Origin: Oceanospirillales bacterium
Lineage (GTDB): Bacteria > Pseudomonadota > Gammaproteobacteria > Pseudomonadales > Endozoicomonadaceae
NCBI GenBank assembly: GCA_004762125.1
Contig: SIHQ01000019.1
Location: 1-49,200, forward strand
Direction of reading: 5' to 3'
DNA: 49,200 nucleotides
Shown: in pieces, positions 28,939 to 39,994 of the stretch
Layout: every line of letters begins with the position of its first letter
How positions within the stretch are numbered: position 1 is the first letter of the stretch
The notes under the pieces: model-generated
Seen by the model: the letters and a program-made list of their open reading frames with translations, nothing else
Databases searched by the model: none
What the model was told of the DNA's origin: nothing
Program-made: the position numbers and the translations under genes

Positions 28939-30810
28939 TCAGATGTTCAGCTTTTTGATATCACGACGACCGCCATACCACAGATTAACCAGCGCACGGG
29001 TAATCATAATGGCAGTGAACATCGAGGTCAGAATACCGATGGACAAGGTTACCGCGAAGCCCTTAATGGGTCCGGTACCTACCGCGAACAGGATGACACC
29101 CACCAGCAATGTGGTGATGTTACCATCGAAGATAGAAACAAAGGCACGGTCGTAACCATCGTGGATCGCACGTTGAATCGGTCGTCCCATCTTGATCTCT
29201 TCCCGAATACGGGAGAACACCAGCACATTGGCATCCACCGCCATACCCAGCGTCAGCACAATACCGGCAATACCCGGCATAGTCAGAGTGGCACCGAAGA
29301 TGCTCATGGCCGCTGTCAGTAGCATCAGGTTAATGGTCAAAGCAATAGTCGCCAACACACCAAAAACACGATAAACAACCGACATAAAGATGATTACCAG
29401 GAACATACCCAGCAAGGTAGAGTCGATACCTTTCTGTATGTTCTCAGCACCGAGGCTTGGACCCACTGTACGTTCTTCTACGAAGTACATGGGTGCAGCC
29501 AGAGAACCAGCTCTCAGCAGCAATGCCAGTTCAGACGCTTCACCGGAAGAATCCAGACCGGTAATACGGAACTGATTGCCCAAAGCCGATTGAATGGTCG
29601 CCAGACTGATAATCTTGCGTTCTTCACGGAAACCTTGAACCTTAACTTTTTCTTTCTTGCCATCCACATCACGAACTTCAATACGGGTTACCGGCTTCTG
29701 CTCGATGAAGATAACCGCCATGCTGCGACCGATGTTATTTCGGGTTGCACGGTTCATCTGCTGGCCGCCACGGCTATCCAGACTGATATTTACCTGAGGC
29801 TGGCCACTTTCAGTATCGAAGTTGGATTGAGCACTGGAAACCTGTTCACCAGTAATGATGAGGTCACGTTCCAGAAGAACCGCCGGACGACGAGCATCAC
29901 GAAATTCAAAAGATTCAGTGCTGCTGCGTGAGGAATTTTGCTGAGCTTCCAGGCGGAATTCCAGGTTAGCTGCTTTACCCAAAATACGCTTGGCTTCTGC
30001 AGTATCCTGAACACCAGGCAGTTCCACCACAATATTGTTACGACCCTGACGCTGAACCAGAGGCTCAGATACACCCAGTTCATTAACACGATTACGGATA
30101 GTGGTCAGGTTCTGCTTAACCGCGTAATCTTCCAGAGTTCGAACGTACTGTTCAGAGAAACTGAAAGCGACAACAAAGCGGGAATTCAGGTCTTCCGTTT
30201 GTACCAGAAGGTCCGGAAATTCTTTCTTGATACGTTTTTCCGCTTTATCGCGGGTTTCAGCGTCATTAAAGGCCAGCTGGCGAGCACCGTCATTACGATC
30301 CGGCATGGTGCGGTAGCGCAAGCGCTCTTTACGCAGCAGGGTACGAATTTCAGTATTGGAAATATCCAGACGAGTCTTAACGGCACGAGCCGTATCCACT
30401 TCCAGCAAGAAGTGAACACCACCAGACAGATCAAGACCCAACTTCATCGGATGGGCACCAATAGACGTCAGCCAATCAGGCGTAGTTGGCGCAAGGTTCA
30501 AGGCAACAATATAGTTATCGCCCAGAGCATCCTTAATAACCGACTTGGCCAGTTGTTGTTGTTCAGACTTTTGCAGACGAATCAGAATACTGCCTTTGCC
30601 AAATTCATCAGCTTTGACAGCAACATCTGCGTCCTTCAGAGCCTTCAAAGACTTCTGCTGAATACTGTCATCTGCCTGAAAGGCCGAGCCAGTACCGGAA
30701 ATCTGAATCGCCGGATCATCCGGATATAAATTCGGTAGAGCGTACACTGCGCCGAGTGCGACTATGCACACAATCAGCAGGTACTTCCACAGGGGGTAAC
30801 GATTGAGCAT
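28939..30810 (-). CDS. secD: Protein translocase subunit SecD
   Basis: A 623-residue inner membrane partner of SecF. TM1 is at about residues 8-27, and the motif LGLDLSGGVHFLLEVD follows. A large periplasmic P1 domain spans residues about 110-430. The C-terminal five-helix block contains MPGIAGIVLTLGMAVDANVLVFSRIREE, the proton-conducting motif. Length is close to E. coli SecD (615). It is in the order yajC-secD-secF, but 172 bases and a hairpin separate it from yajC, so it may also have its own promoter. Confidence 0.96.
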   Translation of the reverse strand: MLNRYPLWKYLLIVCIVALGAVYALPNLYPDDPAIQISGTGSAFQADDSIQQKSLKALKDADVAVKADEFGKGSILIRLQKSEQQQLAKSVIKDALGDNYIVALNLAPTTPDWLTSIGAHPMKLGLDLSGGVHFLLEVDTARAVKTRLDISNTEIRTLLRKERLRYRTMPDRNDGARQLAFNDAETRDKAEKRIKKEFPDLLVQTEDLNSRFVVAFSFSEQYVRTLEDYAVKQNLTTIRNRVNELGVSEPLVQRQGRNNIVVELPGVQDTAEAKRILGKAANLEFRLEAQQNSSRSSTESFEFRDARRPAVLLERDLIITGEQVSSAQSNFDTESGQPQVNISLDSRGGQQMNRATRNNIGRSMAVIFIEQKPVTRIEVRDVDGKKEKVKVQGFREERKIISLATIQSALGNQFRITGLDSSGEASELALLLRAGSLAAPMYFVEERTVGPSLGAENIQKGIDSTLLGMFLVIIFMSVVYRVFGVLATIALTINLMLLTAAMSIFGATLTMPGIAGIVLTLGMAVDANVLVFSRIREEIKMGRPIQRAIHDGYDRAFVSIFDGNITTLLVGVILFAVGTGPIKGFAVTLSIGILTSMFTAIMITRALVNLWYGGRRDIKKLNI

Positions 30811-30932
30811 GGCTCACCGGTTCCTGTTATTTCTATAGAATGTATCGATGAAATGCTCCCGGATTCAAACAGGTAACAACAAGCAAAGCTGCTATCACCA
30901 GGATTCCAGAGGCCATCTCCATTTCTCAAGAG

Positions 30933-30959
30933 AAAATCGGGCATCAACTGATGCCCGAT
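30933..30959 (-). terminator. Hairpin after yajC, probable attenuating terminator
   Basis: An 11-bp perfect stem (atcgggcatca 30936-30946 with tgatgcccgat 30949-30959) is followed on the minus strand by only four T. It lies between yajC and secD and may reduce rather than block read-through. Confidence 0.6.
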
Positions 30960-30982
30960 CCTTATTATTTATAACGATCGAA

Positions 30983-31321
30983 TTACTTGATCGCCTTAAT
31001 AGTACCTTTCGGCAGCGATGCAGCAACGGATGACTTCTGGAAGTTAATTTCCATGTTGTCAGCTACCTGCAGAGTAATAAAATCGTCAGTGGTGTTGGTG
31101 ATCTTGCCAACAATACCGCCGGTGGTCACCACTTCATCACCCTTGCTCAGAGCAGTCATCAGGTTTTTATGTTCTTTTTGACGCTTGGACTGTGGACGCC
31201 AGATCAGCAACCAGAAAATCAGCACAAAACCACCCAGCATCACCAGCTGACCAATAACACCAGGACCTGCAGCATCTGTGATACCGCCTTCGGCAAAGGC
31301 TGGACTGATAAGAGACAACAT
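30983..31321 (-). CDS. yajC: Preprotein translocase accessory subunit YajC
   Basis: A 112-residue small membrane protein of the SecDF-YajC complex. One transmembrane helix spans about residues 24-42 (VIGQLVMLGGFVLIFWLLI). It is followed by RPQSKRQKEHKNLM and the cytoplasmic DEVVTTGGIVGKI domain, all hallmark features. Length is close to E. coli YajC (110). It lies between tgt and secD. Confidence 0.95.
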   Translation of the reverse strand: MLSLISPAFAEGGITDAAGPGVIGQLVMLGGFVLIFWLLIWRPQSKRQKEHKNLMTALSKGDEVVTTGGIVGKITNTTDDFITLQVADNMEINFQKSSVAASLPKGTIKAIK

Positions 31322-31400
31322 TCAAAAACTCCTTAAAGCTAATCGATTATATTCCATGCTACCAAGGGACTGCTTAAAAAGTAGACCCTGAACAGTAGCT

Positions 31401-32561
<1,161 letters not shown>

Positions 32562-32672
32562 TCAGCCGCCACCGAAAAACAGTTCGGCGCAGGTACTGAT
32601 TAACAACGATTAAACATTAAAGTGGAGACTAAATCCTGTTTTTCAAGGGTTCAGTATTGACGGTGCAAATCA

Positions 32673-32742
32673 GGTAGCTATTTACAAGTGCCTATCTACA
32701 GATGCCTATCTACAGATGCCTATCTACAGATGCCTATCTACA
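32673..32742. repeat. 14-base tandem repeat between queA and tgt
   Basis: Three exact units of gatgcctatctaca (32701-32742) are preceded by a unit with two changes (32687-32700) and a degenerate unit (32673-32686, 10 of 14 bases). It lies 18 bases after the queA stop, inside the queA-tgt intergenic space. It does not resemble a terminator or a CRISPR. Confidence 0.85.
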
Positions 32743-32760
32743 AGTAATCGTCTGACGCAC

Positions 32761-33789
32761 TTAAACAGATTTGCGGGTCAGCCACATGGCATCCCCATAA
32801 CTGAAGAAACGATAGTGTTCTGTCACCGCCTCGTTGTATGCTTTTAGAATTTCTTCCTGACCGGAAAATGCACTCACCAACATCAACAGCGTTGACTGCG
32901 GCAAATGGAAGTTGGTGATCATGGCATCTACTGAACGGAACTGATAACCCGGAAAAATAAAGATCTCCGAATCACCATAAAAAGGTTTAATTTCACCACT
33001 GGCAGAAGCAGATTCCAGGGAACGAACAGAGGTCGTTCCCACCGCAACCACTTTGTTACCACGGGCACGCGCAGCGTTAACCGCTTCGCATACTTCTTCC
33101 GGTACTTCAATGTACTCAGCGTGCATGATATGGTCAGCAATATCGTCCACTTTCACTGGCTGAAAAGTACCTGAACCTACGTGCAAAGTAACAAAAGTCT
33201 GCTCGACGCCTTTGGCCTTGAGTCGATCCAGCATCTCTTTATCAAAATGCAGACCCGCTGTAGGAGCTGCAACAGCACCGTCTTTTTCAGCGAACACTGT
33301 TTGATAGCGAAGACGATCAGCACTGCCGTCTTCACGGTCGATATACGGAGGTAATGGCATATGGCCGAATTCTTCCAGAAGCGGTAAAACCGCCTGTTCA
33401 AATTCGATAATAAACAGATTCTCTTTACGACCGGTGACTTCAGCCACAATATTATCATCAGCCAGATAAATCTTGCTGCCCGGCTTAGGAGAACGACTCG
33501 AACGTACGTGTGCCAACACCGCTTTTTCGTCGGTAACACGTTCAATCAGCACTTCCAGTTTGCCGCCACTCTCCTTTCGGCCAAACAGGCGAGCCGGTAT
33601 GACTCTGGTATTGTTCATAACCAGTAAATCACCGGGTTCTAGCAAATTTTCAACATCGGTAAACATACCGTGGTTGATCTCACCACAGGCACCATCCAGC
33701 TTTAGCAGACGGCTACCAGTACGGCTTTCGGCAGGAAAACGAGCTATCTGCTCATCGGGCAGTTCGAAATCAAAATCACTGACGCGCAT
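32761..33789 (-). CDS. queA: S-adenosylmethionine:tRNA ribosyltransferase-isomerase
   Basis: A 342-residue enzyme that adds the epoxycyclopentane ring to preQ1-tRNA, the next step of queuosine synthesis after Tgt. Motifs are [57 protein letters not shown], and [17 protein letters not shown]. The N-terminus MRVSDF aligns with E. coli MRVTDF, so ATG 33789 is used rather than 33843. No strong ribosome binding site is visible before it. Length is normal (E. coli 356). Confidence 0.96.
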   Translation of the reverse strand: MRVSDFDFELPDEQIARFPAESRTGSRLLKLDGACGEINHGMFTDVENLLEPGDLLVMNNTRVIPARLFGRKESGGKLEVLIERVTDEKAVLAHVRSSRSPKPGSKIYLADDNIVAEVTGRKENLFIIEFEQAVLPLLEEFGHMPLPPYIDREDGSADRLRYQTVFAEKDGAVAAPTAGLHFDKEMLDRLKAKGVEQTFVTLHVGSGTFQPVKVDDIADHIMHAEYIEVPEEVCEAVNAARARGNKVVAVGTTSVRSLESASASGEIKPFYGDSEIFIFPGYQFRSVDAMITNFHLPQSTLLMLVSAFSGQEEILKAYNEAVTEHYRFFSYGDAMWLTRKSV

Positions 33790-34014
33790 AAAATGAAGGG
33801 CTAAAATGCCTGTTCCAGAAAATAACAAGCAAATATATAGCAAAAAGAACAGAGTGTCAGTGGCAGGGAGGAAAACCCTTAGTTTTCAGTCATCTCATAG
33901 TGAACATCGACTGATTTCAGACATAAGAAGAGCAGTCCTTAGAACAACAAATGTTTTATTTTTCAACTGTAGTAATGTGATGCCATGAAAAACGCATGAA
34001 GAAGGAAAATATAA

Positions 34015-34998
34015 GTGGCTATTCATAACTCGTTAAAGTCTCGTTTATCTTTGCCTGTAATTGGCTCTCCAATGTTTATCGTATCGGGTCCGGAGTTGGT
34101 TATTGCGCAGTGTAAAGCAGGAGTTGTTGGTTCTTTTCCTGCCTTAAACGCCAGACCGCAAAAAGAACTGGATGTTTGGCTGACTCGCATTAATTCTGAG
34201 CTGACTGCGTATAAGCAGAAAAAACCTGACCAAACCGTTGCACCTTATGCCGTTAACCTCATTGTTCAGCCGGACAATCCTCGTATGGAAGCGGACATTG
34301 CTGCCATTGTCCGTCATAGAGTACCGGTCATTATTACCAGTTTAAGAGCGCCCGATCCGGCGATGATCAAAGCGATACACGCCTACGGCGGTATTGTTTT
34401 GCATGATGTCATTAATGTCCGACATGCTAAAAAAGCAGAGCAGGCCGGTGTAGATGGTTTGATTCTTGTTTGTGCTGGAGCCGGAGGTCATGGTGGAGCC
34501 ATGAGCCCATTTGCGTTGTTGAGTGAAGTTAAAAGCTTTTATCAGGGCATGATTATTCTGGCAGGTTCGATTTCTACAGGCAGTGGCATTCTTGCTGCTC
34601 AAGCTATGGGAGCCGATCTGGTTTATATGGGCTCCAGCTTTATCGCTACTGAAGAAGCTAATGCTAGCCAGGAATACCGACAGATGCTGGTAGACAGTGA
34701 AGCCAGCGATATTGTTTACACCCCTGTATTTACGGGCATTCACGGCAACTACCTGAAGCCTAGCATTACCAAAGCTGGGATAGATCCGGAAAGATTACCG
34801 GAGCCTAAAAAAGAAATTATCAATTTTGCCGGATCTGATTCACGTGCATGGAAAGACATCTGGGGAGCAGGTCAGGGTGTTGGTGCTGTGAATAAAATTC
34901 AGCCGGTCGGTGCATTGGTTGCTGAGCTATCAAAGGAGTATCGAACGGCGCTGGAAGACTTACAAAACAAGTTATTCATTTCAGGAGTTGGCAGATAA
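34015..34998 (+). CDS. Nitronate monooxygenase-family flavoprotein
   Basis: A 327-residue FMN-dependent TIM barrel of the nitronate monooxygenase (former 2-nitropropane dioxygenase) family. The N-terminal motif LPVIGSPMFIVSGPELV, central GVDGLILVCAGAGGHGGAMSPFALL and GSISTGSGILAAQAMGADLVYMGSSFIAT fit the family. The class I catalytic His motif appears as GAGGHGG. It would oxidise propionate 3-nitronate or similar toxic nitronates, but the substrate is not certain. GTG 34015 is the start, with AAGGA about nine bases upstream. The gene stands alone at the start of the accessory stretch. Confidence 0.85.
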   Translation: MAIHNSLKSRLSLPVIGSPMFIVSGPELVIAQCKAGVVGSFPALNARPQKELDVWLTRINSELTAYKQKKPDQTVAPYAVNLIVQPDNPRMEADIAAIVRHRVPVIITSLRAPDPAMIKAIHAYGGIVLHDVINVRHAKKAEQAGVDGLILVCAGAGGHGGAMSPFALLSEVKSFYQGMIILAGSISTGSGILAAQAMGADLVYMGSSFIATEEANASQEYRQMLVDSEASDIVYTPVFTGIHGNYLKPSITKAGIDPERLPEPKKEIINFAGSDSRAWKDIWGAGQGVGAVNKIQPVGALVAELSKEYRTALEDLQNKLFISGVGR

Positions 34999-35028
34999 TT
35001 AACGATGTTTATTGCAGCGTTGTGTTAC

Positions 35029-35060
35029 AGCAGCTCATAGGTAGAATGGTGCTGCTTTTT
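35029..35060 (+). terminator. Possible terminator after the nitronate monooxygenase gene
   Basis: A six-bp stem (agcagc 35029-35034 with gctgct 35051-35056) with a long loop is followed by T to 35060. The loop length makes it only moderately convincing. Confidence 0.4.
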
Positions 35061-35155
35061 GATCACGTGATACGACACATAAAACATTATTTACATTTGT
35101 CTTTAAGTGATGAAAATCCCGGTAGATATATAAGCTCACCCCCCTGAAGAGATTT

Positions 35156-35431
35156 GTGAAAACTATAACTTACGACAATGGTAAAGAACTTGCTCAGCAT
35201 GAAGCAGTTGCCAAAGCCTTGAAGTGCGATAGTTATTTTCCCGCTCCTTACCATTCCTGAGAGAGAGGTCAGAATGAGAACGCTAATGGACTACTGAGGC
35301 AATACTTTCCCGAGTCCATAGAGCTGAATAACGTCTTTGAAAAAGAAGTCATCATATCAGTCAATAAGCTGAACAGGAGGCCTAGGAAGTGCCTTGATTA
35401 CAAGATACCTTACGAAGCATTCAAAGAGTGA
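35156..35431 (+). pseudogene. IS30-family transposase C-terminal remnant
   Basis: Reading from GTG 35156 gives an IS30-type transposase C-terminus: ITYDNGKELAQHEAVAKAL, then PYHS, an in-frame TGA at 35258-35260 where the family has Trp, then ERGQNENANGLLRQYFPES and LNRRPRKCLDYKIPYEAF to a TGA at 35429-35431. The rest of the gene is missing upstream. I see no clear terminal inverted repeats. It is a dead fragment. Confidence 0.85.
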
Positions 35432-35516
35432 ACAGGAATATATGTAAGAAAAATCATGAGTTATGCACTATTACTTGAGTTCAGGAAAGTACTTAATTCT
35501 CGAAACCAACATACAG

Positions 35517-36047
35517 CTACTGCCGTAGTTCATGTCTGTAATAATAAGCGAAACTTTTGTAAATGGCTGTTGATACCAAAAAAAAAGCAATCACGAAGAC
35601 AGCTGCATAACCAGCTAGTTCAGAGTTAGAACCTCCTAGATAAATCATGGTGTCAGCAATAATAGTGCCTACTCCGACGATATAAATAAATGGTTTCATA
35701 CAGTTACTTATTTGCCCTATTCGGGCATGACATTGCATGAAACAGCGCAAACAAAAAGAAATTATTACAGTCTCTGTTTCTTCAGGATTTTGTACTCTTA
35801 TACGAGTAATGTCTTCAGTCGAATCTTTAGGATCGCTACGTATAAAAACCTTGCCTGCTTGAACTCTTTCGAGAAACTCATTTACTACATCTTTGGTAGT
35901 AGCACCATCAAGTACTGAAATAGATGAACCTTGGCTTGTTGTATCACCTCCCTGAACTACTCCAGGTATTGTGTTTTCCATTGCATATACTGGTGTCAGA
36001 GACATACAAAACGTGAATAATAGCAAGTAATTTTTTATTCTATTCAT
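35517..36047 (-). CDS. Exported four-cysteine membrane protein, unknown
   Basis: I do not recognise this 176-residue protein. A signal peptide is likely (residues 1-22, ending VYA). A polar, Ser/Thr/Asp-rich stretch follows to about 95. Then come cysteines 99, 102, 106 and 116 (CX2CX3CX9C) and two transmembrane helices at about 119-138 and 145-165. Its ATG overlaps the end of the large MscK-like gene by eight bases, a sign of translational coupling, so it may be an accessory subunit of that channel. It is AT-rich compared with the core genes. Confidence 0.65.
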   Translation of the reverse strand: MNRIKNYLLLFTFCMSLTPVYAMENTIPGVVQGGDTTSQGSSISVLDGATTKDVVNEFLERVQAGKVFIRSDPKDSTEDITRIRVQNPEETETVIISFCLRCFMQCHARIGQISNCMKPFIYIVGVGTIIADTMIYLGGSNSELAGYAAVFVIAFFLVSTAIYKSFAYYYRHELRQ

Positions 36048-38988
36048 TTTTCAATAAATCTGAAGACTTAGTGACTACCTCTGAACGAGTGGGCAGATGG
36101 ACATCGTGCTGCAGGTGAGCCACCTTTATACTGTTTTCTTGAAAGAGTTTTTTGACCAATGTATTGACCTGATTCATAGCTGGAAACCGGTCATCCACCT
36201 GAGCGACAAATATCCTTAGTTCGTAACGCTCGGCATTCTCAGTGTATGCAATAAAATAGACTTCTGGCAATGGCTCACATAAAACCTTACTACTCTCGTT
36301 TGCAGCTCGATACAGTAGTTCAGATACAAGCTCGTTATCAGTACCGTGGTCGACACCGTACCAAAGCTTAATTCTCAATATGTCTGAAGATAAAGACCAA
36401 TTTGTCACTTGACCTGTGATTAACGTTTTATTGGGAATGATCAACTCTTTCCGATCAAAATCTTCTATTATTGTAGCTCTGACAGAAATTTTTCTAACCG
36501 TGCCATGGATCTCATTCACTGTAATGGTGTCGCCGACTCTGAATGGCCGTTCAATTAATATAATCAACCCAGAAAAAAAATTAGCGACAATATCCTGCAA
36601 GCCAAGCCCTACCCCCACACTTACAGCAATGATAATCCATTGAATTTTTTCCCAGGGTAGTCCTAGCTGGCTGAACGCAGTAGTAATGCCTGCAGCCCAG
36701 ACCAGATAGACTAATAATCGGTTTATGATATACGCATTACCCGGTTGTTTGATAAACTGAAGAGGGAGCAGCATTTGTAAAAGACCGGGGAGATTCTTTC
36801 CCATTACAGCAGTGATTATTAATATTATTATCAGTGTCACCCCTCCGCCTATTACTGTTGTTAATAAATTCTGACCTTTAAAAAGAGACAATTCTAAAGC
36901 AGGCGCCAATAAAGGACTTAAATTAATCCATATGAGCGATAGCAACACCACTGTTAACAGGGTAAAAAGAAGCGATAATATAACCTGACTTTGAACTTCC
37001 ATCTCACAGACAAGTTTTTTTGACAATTTCAATGAATAATCCGTAGAAAAATGTTCAGCATCTTCTTTTCTCAACTCCATGGCTTTTTGAAATGCAAGGC
37101 GGCGCGCTCTGTAATTAAATCCTTGCTTTATCAGCGTATATAGAAATGCCAACAAAGCACCACTTAAAATTAATACTTGAACATGACTAAATACTAACCA
37201 GGCAAGAGGGGTATAACCAATAACACTGCTAGTGATAATGCTTGCCAGCATACTAAAAGTAAATATTCGTAAAGCAACACTTTGCCAATTACGTTTATCA
37301 CAAGAATTCTTCCAACGCCAACAGATAGCCCACTGCCAACCAGAAACCAAAATTAGCACAACTTGTGCCAATCGGTTATCGAAAGGGTTTTCACTCCAAT
37401 GCCATGAAAACCCCACGACCCACAATCCAAGCAGCGATGATAGAGCCAATGATTTACTGATCGGAAATTGAAGCTTATTAGCCCCAAGGAACGTTTGGGC
37501 AAGGCCGTCAGACTTCACACCATCTAACAAGATAAACCAGACATAAGTCATCAATAGGTAGCCAGTAAATAAAGTACTTAACTCTATGCTTCTGATAGTT
37601 AGATAAAAAGCCAAGCCAGGCAAAAATAATAAGGATAGAGGTCTCATCAGTTGCAACAGCAACAATCTTCCCCATTTTTTGTTTTCAATTTCTGCTGAGC
37701 TACGCATTTCATCGAGCTCTTTACGCAAAACTACACCTTGCCACCGGTAAAAAACCAACATCGGAAAACAAATCACAAGTGATAGGCATATCGACAACCA
37801 GTGGGATCTCAACCATACCAAAAATGTCTGCGTATGTGCTTCAATAGTGCCCATGATTAGCATCCAACTACTAAATTCCAATACAGGAGTTGTTCTCAGC
37901 CATATTTGACGCTGGTTAAGTAATTGCAGCATCTGCTGTTGTAATTTAAAAAGCTCTGTTTCTAGCACCTGTAACTCTGTTACCAGCTGTATCAGAGTGT
38001 CCACCAACTCCAGTGTATCAATCGTTTTTTGATACCTGATCTTTCGATCTGAAAGAAGAGATAGCGCAATACTCTCTTCCAGAAGAAGAAATCGTTTCAG
38101 ATTTAACTCTTGATGAAGCGTTCGAGCATTTAATGCTGCCGGCACCGTTTGTAATCGTTGTTTTTGCCTAATCATAATTTGATATAATGATTCAACTGTT
38201 TTATTTTCAGTTAATTGATATTTAACTGAATAATGTAAATTCTGTAGTTGAATCAAATCTTTCCGTGTTTGATCAAGGCGAGTTCTAAGAACATGAGCAT
38301 GAGGAACACTAAACAAATCATCCTGATCGCCTGTTGATTCTAATAGAGTAACAGAATCCTTATTATCTGAGAATTCATTTAATAATCGCTTCTCGAGCCG
38401 ATCAATCAAATCTTCAAGTCGTGAAATATGATTCTCTGACAGGGCTTGATATCGTTCTGAGAATCTTATTTTCAGCGATAGATTAAACAGTTTTTGTTCG
38501 AGCATAGGAATATCGTTTATATCTGCATTATCTGTATCAGCATGACGAGAAGAAACCTTATTCAACTGATGCTGTGCTGACACGCGCTCGTGGTTTAGCT
38601 GAATGGAAGCATTTTCAGAAAGGCTTTTCTTTAACTTCCAACCTTCTTGTTCTTTTTTACTGCTTTCAGTCAGTTTTTTCACCTCATTAAGTTTTAGCTT
38701 TTTCACGTCTATGCTGACATTTTTGTCTGCGTTTTGTTGCTCTTGCTTCAAAACATCAAGCTGACTTTGCAATTGATAAGTATCTTCTTTTAGTGCATCC
38801 AGTGAGAATAGCTTTTGTTCTTCTGTCTGGAGTTTAATACTCGAATCAGGAGCCGCTAATAACTGCAGCTGCCGATACGCTCCCTGAATCAAAGCAGTTT
38901 GAGCCTGAACAGAAAGACTGTTCGTAACAAAGATTACAAATAAGAGAAGAACCATACTCTCTTTCAAAAAATCAATTTTATTACCCAT
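36040..38988 (-). CDS. MscK-like large mechanosensitive channel
   Basis: A 982-residue inner membrane channel of the MscS superfamily, MscK/KefA type. A signal peptide (residues 1-29, ending VQA) leads to a long periplasmic coiled-coil domain (to about residue 380). A block of some 10 membrane helices follows. The MscS pore region is near the C-terminus: IAVSVGVGLGLQDIVANFFSGLIILIERPFRVGDTITV, then GTVRKISVRATIIEDFD and PNKTLITGQVTNWS of the beta domain. It would open under hypo-osmotic shock. ATG 38988 is chosen for its signal peptide and the upstream GGTGG. Length is below E. coli MscK (1120). It is low in GC and flanked by IS remnants. Confidence 0.88.
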   Translation of the reverse strand: MGNKIDFLKESMVLLLFVIFVTNSLSVQAQTALIQGAYRQLQLLAAPDSSIKLQTEEQKLFSLDALKEDTYQLQSQLDVLKQEQQNADKNVSIDVKKLKLNEVKKLTESSKKEQEGWKLKKSLSENASIQLNHERVSAQHQLNKVSSRHADTDNADINDIPMLEQKLFNLSLKIRFSERYQALSENHISRLEDLIDRLEKRLLNEFSDNKDSVTLLESTGDQDDLFSVPHAHVLRTRLDQTRKDLIQLQNLHYSVKYQLTENKTVESLYQIMIRQKQRLQTVPAALNARTLHQELNLKRFLLLEESIALSLLSDRKIRYQKTIDTLELVDTLIQLVTELQVLETELFKLQQQMLQLLNQRQIWLRTTPVLEFSSWMLIMGTIEAHTQTFLVWLRSHWLSICLSLVICFPMLVFYRWQGVVLRKELDEMRSSAEIENKKWGRLLLLQLMRPLSLLFLPGLAFYLTIRSIELSTLFTGYLLMTYVWFILLDGVKSDGLAQTFLGANKLQFPISKSLALSSLLGLWVVGFSWHWSENPFDNRLAQVVLILVSGWQWAICWRWKNSCDKRNWQSVALRIFTFSMLASIITSSVIGYTPLAWLVFSHVQVLILSGALLAFLYTLIKQGFNYRARRLAFQKAMELRKEDAEHFSTDYSLKLSKKLVCEMEVQSQVILSLLFTLLTVVLLSLIWINLSPLLAPALELSLFKGQNLLTTVIGGGVTLIIILIITAVMGKNLPGLLQMLLPLQFIKQPGNAYIINRLLVYLVWAAGITTAFSQLGLPWEKIQWIIIAVSVGVGLGLQDIVANFFSGLIILIERPFRVGDTITVNEIHGTVRKISVRATIIEDFDRKELIIPNKTLITGQVTNWSLSSDILRIKLWYGVDHGTDNELVSELLYRAANESSKVLCEPLPEVYFIAYTENAERYELRIFVAQVDDRFPAMNQVNTLVKKLFQENSIKVAHLQHDVHLPTRSEVVTKSSDLLKNE

Positions 38989-39163
38989 GCTCAGACCACC
39001 TTCTCTCTGCAAGGATATGCATCCGTAAGTCATTCTAAATAGCTATCAAAGAAAATCGCTTAGCTTAGTACAGAGCCCTCATTAAAAAATCCAACTCAGA
39101 ACAGCTGCTTTTAGGTAGTTCTGTATAGCAGTCTAGTTCGAAATCCTGCTGGACTAATACAAT

Positions 39164-39981
39164 TTGAGCTCGTTTGTCTTCTTCATTTAATACCCGTGTT
39201 ACCGTTTCATCACAGTAGATCAGAGACGCTTCCAGCAGTTTTCACGAACCAGGTTGATCAATGGCTGAATCAGGTCACTGCAGCGTACCATCCACATCGA
39301 AGTAGTGGCTCGGGCTTGGGCTATATCAACACCCAGTCGGACAAGAATGAACTTCTCCTGACGGTAAATAGGTGAACCGTCGACGTATTTACGGTCGCGA
39401 TAAATGCTGATCCGGCGATGTCTTTTCACTGGACGTTCCAAACTGCTTATGCAGCAAGCAGCGAATCCTCTCCTCCAATAGCGAGTTTTCTGAAGTAAGG
39501 GATGTATCAATGCCTTGAGAGCGAGCGGGTCGTTAGGCAGAGATTCTGAACAGGCATCCATCCGAGCCAGGATAGACTCTGCATAAAGATAAACGGCCAC
39601 CTGTTCCTTCGGGACGAATCATGATACGGCCTGAAGTGCTTTGATCAAAGCGGTTACCTGCTCCGGGGCGACTTCGACTCGAACAGCATCGATATAAAAA
39701 ATCAGTTGGTCAGGAGTGGCAGGTTCAATACTGATAACGGCTAGAGGTACCAGTTTGTTTAAGCAGCTGTCGTTTCCAGTACCCCAGCTGATGACTACCC
39801 AATTAATGCTCTCTACACCATTCGGCTTGAGACAGGCCGAAGCTTTTCCAGTCGTCTATTCGCTGTTTCCAGAGTGCTCATAGCTGTTTTGGTTCTACCG
39901 TTTTCATTTGAGTTCTCCGAAAGAACAACAGTATGGTATTTATCAGGGAGGAAAAGAATGCAGGGAGAAATTACCGCTTAC
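39164..39981 (-). pseudogene. Decayed IS66-family element (TnpA and TnpC remnants)
   Basis: On the minus strand, an accessory TnpA remnant (about 39619-39883) shows SQAEWCREH, an in-frame stop, GYWKRQLLKQ, then a frame change to LVPLAVISIEPATPDQ. A fused frame (39220-39600) begins like TnpB (MIRPEG, VYLYAE) and jumps into TnpC (LARMDACSESLPNDPLALKAL, then DRKYVDGSPIYRQEK and WMVRCSDLIQPLI). A further frame shift precedes IYCDETVTRVLNEE. A likely terminal repeat (GTAAGCGG on the minus strand) is at 39974-39981. Large internal deletions make it inactive. Confidence 0.8.
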
Positions 39982-39994
39982 CCAGTTCTACGAC

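Noticed and set aside
32673-32742. CRISPR array
   Set aside because: The 14-base units are directly adjacent with no spacers, and no cas genes are present.
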